From: Ktedonobacteraceae bacterium
GTDB lineage: Bacteria; Chloroflexota; Ktedonobacteria; Ktedonobacterales; Ktedonobacteraceae
Direction: 5' to 3'
Length of the DNA stretch: 15,520 nt
Assembly: GCA_017354095.1 (NCBI GenBank)
Contig: JAFMRP010000023.1
Coordinates: 1 to 15,520 of the forward strand
Below are positions 6,448 through 13,347 of the stretch, piece after piece; the first letter of the stretch is position 1, and each line of letters starts with the position of its first letter. The notes under the pieces were generated by a model. The model searched no databases and was not told where the DNA came from. It saw only the letters and a program-made list of their open reading frames with translations. Position numbers and translations under genes: made by a program.

Positions 6448-7000
6448 GTTGGGTAGGCGAGAAGGAGATGGACCACCATTTTTGAGCCGGATTGGTCCAG
6501 TGGTTCCAGGGGAATTTTGGGAATCGATGTAAAAACCCGACATACCCGACATGGCCGCTTCCCAGGCCGATTCAACCCGACATGAACCCGACATAGACCC
6601 GACATAGCCGCTCCACAGGCTGATCAAGGGAGGTTATACGCTGAGTGACGGGATATATGCCGAGTTGCAAAAACTTGTGCAAAAACCCGGCACACCCGGC
6701 ACAGCCGCTTGTGGAACGGGTTGGAGAATATGAGGGGGATGGAGATCCACAGGAACATCTACTCGCCAGCTCTCTGGTTGATCCTTGAAGGGGGGTTGCG
6801 GTAGCGAGTGGGAAATTTCTGGAATCGATGTAAAAAACCTGACGCATCTGACGCAGCCGCTCCAGAGGCTGATGTAGACCCTATACAATCTGACGCGCAT
6901 CTGACGCGGATGTGACGCGGATGTGACGCAGCCGCTTCTGAGGCCGATCCAAATCCAACATATCTGACGCAGCCGCTTCTGGAGCGGGTTGGGAGGAGAT
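6448..7000. repeat. Array of six repeat modules (short direct repeats plus hairpin), with a larger duplicated frame
   Basis: This gene-free block holds six modules, each a run of near-identical 9-mers followed by a GCCGCT hairpin. The 9-mer is ACCCGACAT in modules 1 (6535-6572) and 2 (6575-6625), ACCCGGCAC in module 3 (6685-6722), and mostly ATCTGACGC/ATGTGACGC in modules 4 (6837-6874), 5 (6888-6950) and 6 (6962-6993). The 9-mers adjoin, or are spaced by two bases (11-base period) in modules 2 and 5. Hairpin stems vary in matched pairs: GGCC/GGCC, AGCC/GGCT, CCGCT/AGCGG. A longer frame is also repeated: GGAATCGATGTAAAAA occurs at 6520-6535 and 6821-6836, and a GTTGGG-GAGATGG-like block occurs near 6449, 6719 and 6988. 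Minus-strand frames here are short and repetitive, and I do not take them as genes. Confidence 0.8.
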
Positions 7001-7182
7001 CAGGGGCGCAAACTATTCATTGAAGAATGCGTATTTATTGATTCTATTACGAATAGGATGGCAGAGGGAGTGACTGTGAGGGGGTGGAGAACCAGGGCAA
7101 ACATGATGCTCAGGTGGACGACGATCAGTAAATAGGATATACTGGCTCAGCAGTTTTCTTAGCAACTAGAAGGGGGTGTCGT
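7001..7182 (+). promoter_or_regulatory. Intergenic DNA with a promoter for the SEC-C gene
   Basis: TATACT (7138-7143), inside GATATACT, lies 17 bases after TGGACG (7115-7120), a four-of-six match to TTGACA. This places a start near 7150, about 33 bases before the SEC-C start codon at 7183. The rest is unremarkable apart from a small CTATT-ACG-AATAG hairpin around 7043-7055. Confidence 0.45.
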
Positions 7183-7436
7183 ATGGGATACAAAGACAAA
7201 CAGGCGATAGAGGAAGGGAACTTCTCGCGCTTTTGAGCAGATGAGCAAACGTAAACGAGGTTATCCATCCGAAAGAGCGGTAAAGCGGGGTATGCGTGTT
7301 GTCCACGGGGATAAGGATCTTTACGAAAAGCTTGGCAAGGAAGATCTCTGTCCCTGTGGTTCGGGGCGCCGCTTTCAAGCGCTGCTGCCGCAATCGTGGC
7401 AGGCATGATGGTAGCCTGCGTAATTACTACTTTTAG
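7183..7436 (+). pseudogene. SEC-C zinc-motif protein, broken by two single-base insertions
   Basis: The gene starts at ATG 7183, six bases after AAGGGGG, and reads MGYKDKQAIEEGNFSRF before a TGA at 7234-7236. Dropping one T from the TTTT run at 7231-7234 restores the frame: EQMSKRKRGYPSERAVKRGM, then VVHGDKDLYEKLGKEDLCPCGSG, the first half of a SEC-C motif. Around 7376 the frame is lost again and runs to a TGA at 7406-7408. Dropping C7376 restores RRFKRCCRNRGRHDG and a stop at 7434-7436. The repaired protein has 83 residues and a complete CPCGSG-x5-CC zinc motif, as in small SEC-C proteins of unknown function. Both lesions sit at or beside T-runs, so sequencing error is a real alternative to decay. 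As read, only the fragment 7241-7408 (55 residues) is open. Confidence 0.75.
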
Positions 7437-7690
7437 GGAGTAGTATGGGGGGAAAAGGAGATGGGCAGTAATGTTCCATCTCCGAGATTGTTCTCCCTAT
7501 AGAATGGTTCTGAAATTCGGGTGTTAAATTTTTGAGTCTGAGATGGTATGATACACAGCAAGAGATGTAAGTCTACCATTGACCTCCCGTTTCAGAGATC
7601 TTTTTATTGAGCTTCTGACAGGTTCGCAGTTTGGAGGGGTAGGCCTTCGTCACGCGCTTTTGTCGCGCTATAAAAGACCAGGAGTTACGC
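7437..7690. other. Intergenic DNA upstream of the sedolisin gene
   Basis: GGAGATGG (7457-7464) and CCATCTCC (7476-7483) form a perfect 8-bp stem after the SEC-C gene, without a following T-run. Possible but weak plus-strand promoters are TTGACC (7579-7584) with TTTTAT 17 bases on (7602-7607), and TATGAT (7547-7552) lacking a good -35. No gene is supported here. Confidence 0.35.
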
Positions 7691-9016
7691 ATGGCTCGAA
7701 TATTCCCGCGTCTTACGCTTTTAGTGATACTTCTAGTGTTCCTCGCATCCTGCAGCCTGCCATTTGCTCAAAATGAGCCGACGCCGACGCCGGTTCCGAC
7801 AAAGTCGAGCACTGCCCCAGTCAACCCGGCCGATGTCTGTCCCACGCCGGTAGGGCCGAGGCTTCTGTGCCTGACACCGCACTCTTTGCGCCAGGCATAT
7901 GGTGTTGAGCCACTCATTCAGAAGGGGTTTACCGGTAAGGGACAAACGGTGATTGATATTGTCTCTTTTGGCAGCCCAACATTAAAGCAGGATATGGAGG
8001 TGTATGACAAAGCCTTTGGCCTGCCTCCCGTTGACCTGCAAATCATTTCGCCGATCAACAAGCCCGAATCCGATCCACATCAAGATAAGTCAGGTTGGGG
8101 TGATGAGACAACATTGGATGTGCAGATTATCCATGCCATCGCGCCTGATGCCAAGATTGTGGTACTAACCAGCCCTATTGCCGAGACGGAAGGGACGGAA
8201 GGGCTGCCGGAGTTCCGCCAGTTGATTCAGTATGCTATTGATCATAAGCTGGGCAATATCTTCTCGAATAGCTGGGGTGCGTCCGAGCTCACGCTGATGG
8301 ACCAGGCTGGTAAGCAGGAGTTGCAGCAATGGGATACATTGTTGCAGAAGGCGACAACAGAGCAGGGCATGACCTTTATAGCCTCTTCCGGCGACCATGG
8401 CTCGACGGATGCTATTGATATGACCGGTAGAAAACTGGCGCATGTGCCCACGACCAGTTTCGCGGCGGGCTCGCCGTGGATGACCTCGGTTGGAGGCACG
8501 ACGGTGACACGTCAGGGTAGTGTGTTCAATGAGAGAGTCTGGAATGATGGCAGCGGAGCCAGCGGCGGTGGCTTCAGCCAGCTTTATAAAATGCCTGATT
8601 ATCAGAAAACGCTGCCAAGCGCGTTCCAGGGCCAGTTTAAAAATCGGCGGGGTATACCCGATGTAGCAGCGGCGGGCGATCCAAATACGGGCCTGGCGAT
8701 GTATAGCAAGGGGTTGTGGACTACCGCAGGTGGAACCAGCGCCAGCACGCCTGTCTGGGCTGGGCTGATGGCTATTGCCAATCAGATGGCCGGGCGTCCG
8801 CTTGGTTTTATCAATCCAGCGCTCTACAAGCTGGCAAATTCGAGCACGTATACCCTGGATTTCCGCGATATTACGGTGGGCGATAATGCCAATCTGGAGG
8901 TAAATGTGCCGGGCTTTAAGGCTGTGCAGGGCTGGGATGCCTCGACGGGTCTGGGGACGCCTAATGCTGAGCAGTTGTTGCCTCATTTAATTCAGGCGAT
9001 AACGACCTCCACTTAG
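7691..9016 (+). CDS. Sedolisin (S53) serine-carboxyl protease, lipoprotein
   Basis: The 441-residue protein starts with a lipoprotein signal: a hydrophobic core then LASC, with Cys21 the lipidated residue. This predicts export and anchoring on the outer face of the membrane. A proline/threonine-rich linker (about 27-55) leads straight into the S53 catalytic domain. The catalytic set is visible: Glu139 and Asp143 in GDETTLDVQ, the oxyanion Asp235 in SSGDHGS, and nucleophile Ser350 in GGTSASTP. The calcium-site region DFRDITVGDN and GWDASTGLGTP closes the domain (Asp393, Asp416). Sedolisins normally carry a propeptide of about 150-200 residues before this domain; none is present. The start follows CAGGAG at six to seven bases. 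It is a single gene with a terminator right after the stop. Confidence 0.93.
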   Translation: MARIFPRLTLLVILLVFLASCSLPFAQNEPTPTPVPTKSSTAPVNPADVCPTPVGPRLLCLTPHSLRQAYGVEPLIQKGFTGKGQTVIDIVSFGSPTLKQDMEVYDKAFGLPPVDLQIISPINKPESDPHQDKSGWGDETTLDVQIIHAIAPDAKIVVLTSPIAETEGTEGLPEFRQLIQYAIDHKLGNIFSNSWGASELTLMDQAGKQELQQWDTLLQKATTEQGMTFIASSGDHGSTDAIDMTGRKLAHVPTTSFAAGSPWMTSVGGTTVTRQGSVFNERVWNDGSGASGGGFSQLYKMPDYQKTLPSAFQGQFKNRRGIPDVAAAGDPNTGLAMYSKGLWTTAGGTSASTPVWAGLMAIANQMAGRPLGFINPALYKLANSSTYTLDFRDITVGDNANLEVNVPGFKAVQGWDASTGLGTPNAEQLLPHLIQAITTST

Positions 9017-9038
9017 CTGACCCAGGGTCAGGATTTTT
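9017..9038 (+). terminator. Intrinsic terminator of the sedolisin gene
   Basis: CTGACC (9017-9022) pairs with GGTCAG (9026-9031) across the loop CAG, followed by GATTTTT. It begins on the base after the stop codon. Confidence 0.65.
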
Positions 9039-9046
9039 GACTGCTC

Positions 9047-9380
9047 GGCGCTACGCGCCTCGCAAGAGTTTTTTGGTGCAGATGGGCTACCTACTGCAAT
9101 CTCGCGAGACCCCTTTGGGGAAAGAGACAGAGGGCGAGAAGGGCAACCTCAAGGGCCCTACCCTTCTTATTCCGACCACCAACGCCGAGCCTCTTGTCCA
9201 GACGGCCAACGCTGCTAGCGCAGCTACGAACTACGTTCGTCAGGCCGTCTGCGAGGAATCTGACGCGGCTACCGCTACGCGGTCAGGTGGTCGGAGCAGT
9301 AGCTCCCAGCCTCTCCCTACCCCTTGCCCCTACAGATACGGGGCTAACCTTTCCGAGCAGGTCTCATGGCTCTGCACCAG
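9047..9380. repeat. Intergenic DNA with a nested multi-branched palindrome
   Basis: No gene is supported between the sedolisin and asd stops. Instead there is a nest of perfect inverted repeats. The outer stem is CCGACCACC (9172-9180) with GGTGGTCGG (9286-9294). Inside it CAGACGGCC (9199-9207) pairs with GGCCGTCTG (9243-9251). That encloses two adjacent hairpins: GCTGC-TAGC-GCAGC (9211-9224) and ACGAAC-TAC-GTTCGT (9226-9240). A further CTGAC/GTCAG stem with an inner GCGG-CTA-CCGC hairpin spans 9260-9286. Outside are GGCGC-TAC-GCGCC (9047-9059) and GGAGC-AGTA-GCTCC (9293-9306). Part of the sequence is shared with bases 67-136. A GCCCC/GGGGC hairpin lies near 9327-9345, but no T-run marks an operon terminator. 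Confidence 0.75.
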
Positions 9381-10448
9381 TTAGAGCAGGCCCTTGCTAA
9401 CGCAGAGTTCGGCGTTGAGGATTGAGCCTCCAGCCGCGCCGCGGATGGTGTTATGGCCCAGCATCACGAACTTGTAGCCCAGGATGGGGCAGGGACGCAG
9501 CCGTCCCAGCGTGACACTCATGCCGCCGCCGGCATCGCGGTCAAGGAGGGTCTGGGGGCGGTCTTTAGCCTGTTTGTAGATCAGAGCGTGTGCGGGCGCA
9601 CTGGGCAGTTTCATCTGCTGCGGCTCGGGCGTAAAGCGTTCCCAGGCAGCGATAATCTCCTCTGGCTCCGCCTGGCGTCCCAGTTCAATGCTTACGCATT
9701 CCAGGTGCCCATCGCGCGTGGCGACACGATTGCAGTGCGCGCTGACGGTCAGCGGTGCATCCACAAAGCCATGACCCTCTTCCCAACTGCCTAACATTTT
9801 CAGTGTTTCGCTTTCCAGCTTCTCTTCCTCGCCACCAATATAGGGGATCACGTTGTCGAGTATATCAAATGACGGCACGCCAGGGTAGCCAGCACCTGAG
9901 ATAGCCTGGAAGGTTGTTACCAGCGCTTTGCGCACACCGAAAGCCTGTTGCAGCGGCTTGAGCGCCATTACCAGCGGAGTCGCCGAGCAATTGGCATTGG
10001 TCACGATACAACCGGGCCAGCCACGCTGCTTACGCTGCTGTGTTATAGCGGCAGCGTGATCGGCATTGACTTCCGGTATCAGCAGGGGAACATCATCCGC
10101 CATGCGATAATTTTTCGCGTTGCTAAACACGGCCACGCCGGCACGCGCGAAGGCCAGTTCGATATCTCCGGCGACTTCCGCAGGCAGCGCTGAGAACACG
10201 ATCTTCACACCAGACAGAGCCTGAGGGGTGCAGTCGAGCAGCGGCAAAGCGGCGACCGAAGTGGGCATCTCGCCGCCGAGGCGCCAGGGCGTGGCAGAGG
10301 CATAAGGGCGCCCTTGATGCCGCTGGGAGGCCGCAAGGGCGACCAGATCAAACCAGGGGTGGCCTTGCAGCAGATCTATGAAGCGCTGGCCAACCGTGCC
10401 TGTCGCTCCCAGTACAGCGACAGGGATACGCGATGGTGGTGCAGACAT
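9381..10448 (-). CDS. asd: Aspartate-semialdehyde dehydrogenase
   Basis: This 355-residue enzyme reduces 4-aspartyl phosphate with NADPH to aspartate 4-semialdehyde, the branch point to lysine, threonine and methionine. The N-terminal NADP-binding motif is VLGATGTVGQRF (about 12-23). The nucleophile is Cys154 in VTNANCSATP and the catalytic His is His238 in TVSAHCNRVA. The AISGAGYPG segment and the compact length resemble the archaeal/fungal-type subgroup rather than the E. coli type. The start follows GAGAGGAG about eight bases upstream. It is the last gene of the met operon, 14 bases after lysC, so the two are surely co-transcribed. No T-rich terminator follows its stop. Confidence 0.95.
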   Translation of the reverse strand: MSAPPSRIPVAVLGATGTVGQRFIDLLQGHPWFDLVALAASQRHQGRPYASATPWRLGGEMPTSVAALPLLDCTPQALSGVKIVFSALPAEVAGDIELAFARAGVAVFSNAKNYRMADDVPLLIPEVNADHAAAITQQRKQRGWPGCIVTNANCSATPLVMALKPLQQAFGVRKALVTTFQAISGAGYPGVPSFDILDNVIPYIGGEEEKLESETLKMLGSWEEGHGFVDAPLTVSAHCNRVATRDGHLECVSIELGRQAEPEEIIAAWERFTPEPQQMKLPSAPAHALIYKQAKDRPQTLLDRDAGGGMSVTLGRLRPCPILGYKFVMLGHNTIRGAAGGSILNAELCVSKGLL

Positions 10449-10462
10449 AGTTTCTTCTCCTC

Positions 10463-11947
10463 TCAGGCTTCAAGACGCTTCTTTTTCTGGCCGGGTGCCT
10501 CATGGCGTACCAGCGGGATAACAGGGGCGATCAGGTCGCGATGCAGGCAGCGCAGCGCCCGCTCGCTATCGCGATCCTCGACGATCAGTGTAATGCCCTG
10601 CTCGGATGCTCCCTGCGTCACCACGGGGATACGCTCATGCGCCAGGGCGGTGGTCGCGCGGGCCGGGCTCATCGGGTCGGCGGTAAAGCCGGAGCCGATA
10701 CAGGCACAGGCAGCCAGGCCCCGGCGGCAGCAGACCTTCCAGTTATCCAGGTCATGCCGCAGCAAGGCGATAACCGAATCGGCGGCCTGTTCCTCGACGA
10801 GAAAGGAGAGATGATGGCCAGATGATGAACAGATCGCGACGGGAGCTGCACCGGCGCCGGCCGCCAGGGCAAAAACCTGGCTGGCATTTTCGGGCGCGCC
10901 AAACATATCAACGCTTTCGACTGTAATCAGCGCCAGTTTGCGCCTGGTTGTGATGGCGGTCGCGCCGCTCTGTGAGCGCCCTACCGGCCCAACGACGGTG
11001 CCGCGAATGTGGGGGCGGAAGGTATTGCGCACACGCACGGGGATGTTACGTGGAGCGATGGGAATAAGCGTACGTGGATGCAGCACTTTCGCGCCAAACC
11101 AGGAGAGGCGGGCGGCCTCGGCATAGGATAGCTGTGCCAGGAGGCGCGCGTTCGACACCAGGCGAGGATCGGCGGTCAGTACTCCGTCAACGTCGGTATA
11201 GATAGTTACTTCAGTGCAATCCAGGGCCGCGCCGATCACTGTTGCAGAATAGTCTGATCCATTGCGTCCCAGCGTGGTGGCGAAGCCAGTGATGGTACGG
11301 CCAATGAAGCCGGGGGCGATCGGTACCACGCGACGCGCCACCAGCGGCTTGATCAGCCTGTCAGCATTGGCGCGTGTCTCGCTCGCCAGTGGATCAGCGC
11401 CAACCACTATACCAAAGGGCTGCGCGGGATCAGACTGAGGGTGGCTGGTAACAATTATTTCTTCGCGCACTGCCTCCGCGGACGCGCCTGCTTCACGTAC
11501 TGCGGCTGCGACCAGGCGGATAGAGAGGCGTTCGCCCCAGGCCGCGACGGCGGCAGTGGGCAGCGCGACATCCTGGTTCCGCTCGGCGGCCTGGCGCAAC
11601 TCCACGATGGCCTGTGCCAGAGAGGTAAATGCCTGGTCCAGGTCGCGCAGCAGTTCCGCGCGGCGCTCGGACTCGGGCACAAGCGTTTCGGCGGCCTCGA
11701 TATGTTTGTGGCGCAGCGCGTGCTGTTCCTGGCTGGCGGCCTCATGCTCACCGAGGCAGGTATGGCGCGCGATGCGCAGCAACTGGTCAGTCACGCCGGA
11801 CATGGCCGAGACGACTACGACAGGAAAGGGAGTTGTGTTTTCCTGCAGGGTTTGTACGATGATGCTGGCGACTTGCGCGATGCGTGCGCCGTTGCCAACG
11901 GAAGTACCTCCAAATTTTAAGACGTTTACTGTACAGTCATATTCCAT
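10463..11947 (-). CDS. lysC: Aspartate kinase
   Basis: This 494-residue enzyme phosphorylates aspartate, the first step of the aspartate family pathway. The kinase domain shows KFGGTSV (11-17), VVSAMSGVTD (about 45-54), TTLGRNGSDYSA (about 224-235) and TDVDGVLTADPR (251-262), all family hallmarks. Two ACT domains follow at about 338-397 and 406-475, where end-product amino acids usually bind to inhibit the enzyme. The effector cannot be told from the sequence. The start at 11947 has GGAGGA about 12 bases upstream, a little far, with no better alternative. It lies 60 bases after metY, a gap holding a small hairpin, and 14 bases before asd. Confidence 0.95.
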   Translation of the reverse strand: MEYDCTVNVLKFGGTSVGNGARIAQVASIIVQTLQENTTPFPVVVVSAMSGVTDQLLRIARHTCLGEHEAASQEQHALRHKHIEAAETLVPESERRAELLRDLDQAFTSLAQAIVELRQAAERNQDVALPTAAVAAWGERLSIRLVAAAVREAGASAEAVREEIIVTSHPQSDPAQPFGIVVGADPLASETRANADRLIKPLVARRVVPIAPGFIGRTITGFATTLGRNGSDYSATVIGAALDCTEVTIYTDVDGVLTADPRLVSNARLLAQLSYAEAARLSWFGAKVLHPRTLIPIAPRNIPVRVRNTFRPHIRGTVVGPVGRSQSGATAITTRRKLALITVESVDMFGAPENASQVFALAAGAGAAPVAICSSSGHHLSFLVEEQAADSVIALLRHDLDNWKVCCRRGLAACACIGSGFTADPMSPARATTALAHERIPVVTQGASEQGITLIVEDRDSERALRCLHRDLIAPVIPLVRHEAPGQKKKRLEA

Positions 11948-11967
11948 GGACTTTTACGATCCTCCGG

Positions 11968-11985
11968 CCACCCGGATAGGGGTGG
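11968..11985 (-). repeat. Hairpin in the metY-lysC gap
   Basis: CCACCC (11968-11973) pairs with GGGTGG (11980-11985) around a six-base loop. Read in the operon direction it ends just before the GGAGGA that serves lysC. There is no T-run, so it is not a terminator. It may mark an mRNA processing site or modulate lysC translation. Confidence 0.4.
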
Positions 11986-12007
11986 GTTTATATTTTTTAA
12001 AGAGTTG

Positions 12008-13333
12008 TTATACGGTGGTGGGTTCGTTGAGGTGGGCGGTGGCGGCTTTGAGGGCCTGGTCCAGGTCCTCGATCAGGTCTTCAACCGTTTCCAAGCCAAT
12101 GGAGAGGCGGATGAAGTCGGGCGTCACGCCGGTTTCAAGCTGCTCCTCTGGCGTTAGCTGGGAGTGCGTTGTGCTGGCGGGATGGATAATCAACGACTTC
12201 GCGTCGCCGACATTGGCCAGGTGCGAGAAGAGTTCGATATGGCGGATCAGTTGCTTTCCAGCCTCCAGTCCTCCCTTGATGCCAAAGCCCAGGATGGCCC
12301 CATAGCCGTGGGTGAAGTGCTTTCTTGCCAGTTCGTGCTGCGGGTGGCTCTCCAGGCCGGGATAGCTGACCCAACTCACGGAGGGATGGCCCTCCAGGAA
12401 CCCGGCAATGCGCAAGGCGTTCTGGCTATGTCGCTCCATACGCAGCGGCAGCGTCTCCAGGCCCTGCAAGAAAAGCCATGAGTTGAAAGGGGTTGTTGCC
12501 GGGCCAAGGTCACGCAGCAGTTGTACACGGGCTTTAATGATATAGGCCAGCGGGCCAACTGCCTCAACATAGCGCACACCATGATAGGAAGGATCGGGTT
12601 CGGTCAGGGCAGGGAAGCGCCCGCTGGCCGCCCAGTCGAACTTGCCACCATCGACAATTACGCCTCCAATGGAGGTGCCATGCCCGCCAATAAACTTGGT
12701 GGCCGAGTGAACCACGATATCGGCACCATGCTTCAAGGGCTGCACCAGGTAGGGCGTGGGCAGCGTATTGTCAATGATCAGCGGCAGGCCGTACTCGTGG
12801 GCGATATTGGCAACGGCACGAATGTCGAGGGTATCCAGGCGTGGATTACCCAATGTTTCGGCGTAGATGGCTTTAGTGTGTTCATTGATAGCGGTGCGGA
12901 AATTTTCGGGGTCGCGGCTATCGACAAAATGCACTTTGATGCCAAGCTTCTCGAACGTGTAGTGGAAGAGATTGTAGGTGCCGCCATACAGGCTGGCAGA
13001 GGCAACGATCTCGTCACCGGCTCCAGCGATATTCAGTATAGCCAGCGACTCGGCTGCCTGGCCCGACGCGGTTGCCAGCGCGCCAACGCCGCCTTCCAGA
13101 GCAGCAACGCGGCGCTCAAAGGCATCCTGAGTCGGGTTCATAATACGAGTATAGATATTACCAAACTGCTTGAGAGCAAAAAGATTAGCGGCGTGTTCCG
13201 GGCTATCAAAGACGTAGGACGAAGTCTGATAGATTGGTACGGCACGCGCGCCAGTGGCGCTATCGGCGGTTTCCTGGCCAGCATGTAGAGCAAGTGTCTC
13301 AAAACCATAACTACGATTATTATTTAATGCCAT
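12008..13333 (-). CDS. metY: O-acetylhomoserine sulfhydrylase (aminocarboxypropyltransferase)
   Basis: This is a 441-residue Cys/Met-metabolism PLP enzyme. It replaces the acetyl group of O-acetylhomoserine with sulfide, giving homocysteine. The PLP lysine is Lys213 in VHSATKFIGGHGTS. Other family landmarks are YTRIMNPTQDAFERR (about 61-75), GQAAESLAIL, SASLYGGTYNLF, AETLGNPRLDTLD, IIDNTLPTPYL with the PLP-binding Asp, and the C-terminal HPASTTHSQL. The length of about 440 residues and the sequence after the lysine (a long DGGKFDWAASGRFPALTEPD insertion) fit MetY rather than the shorter MetB or MetZ. The start follows AAGGAG about 10 bases upstream. It lies 14 bases after metX, which supplies its substrate. 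Confidence 0.94.
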   Translation of the reverse strand: MALNNNRSYGFETLALHAGQETADSATGARAVPIYQTSSYVFDSPEHAANLFALKQFGNIYTRIMNPTQDAFERRVAALEGGVGALATASGQAAESLAILNIAGAGDEIVASASLYGGTYNLFHYTFEKLGIKVHFVDSRDPENFRTAINEHTKAIYAETLGNPRLDTLDIRAVANIAHEYGLPLIIDNTLPTPYLVQPLKHGADIVVHSATKFIGGHGTSIGGVIVDGGKFDWAASGRFPALTEPDPSYHGVRYVEAVGPLAYIIKARVQLLRDLGPATTPFNSWLFLQGLETLPLRMERHSQNALRIAGFLEGHPSVSWVSYPGLESHPQHELARKHFTHGYGAILGFGIKGGLEAGKQLIRHIELFSHLANVGDAKSLIIHPASTTHSQLTPEEQLETGVTPDFIRLSIGLETVEDLIEDLDQALKAATAHLNEPTTV

Positions 13334-13347
13334 TAATTATTTACTCC

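Noticed and set aside
6345..6900. Overlapping minus-strand open frames in the repeat block
   Set aside because: The frames are short, overlap each other and follow the tandem repeats; no ribosome site or family match supports translation.
6535..6993. CRISPR array
   Set aside because: The repeat units are only 9-11 bases, directly adjoining, with no unique spacers of constant length and no cas genes.
8165..8986. 273-codon open frame on the minus strand
   Set aside because: It is antisense inside the sedolisin gene, whose catalytic motifs are intact, and its translation is low-complexity and basic.
9037..9384. 115-codon plus-strand frame after the sedolisin gene
   Set aside because: It spans the nested palindrome and has no ribosome site; the open frame is a by-product of GC-rich repeats.
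11556..12305. 249-codon open frame on the plus strand
   Set aside because: It crosses the lysC start and the metY end antisense to both; no family resemblance or ribosome site supports it.
12521..13288. 255-codon open frame on the plus strand
   Set aside because: It lies wholly antisense to metY, which has clear PLP motifs and a ribosome site; the frame has no recognisable motif.
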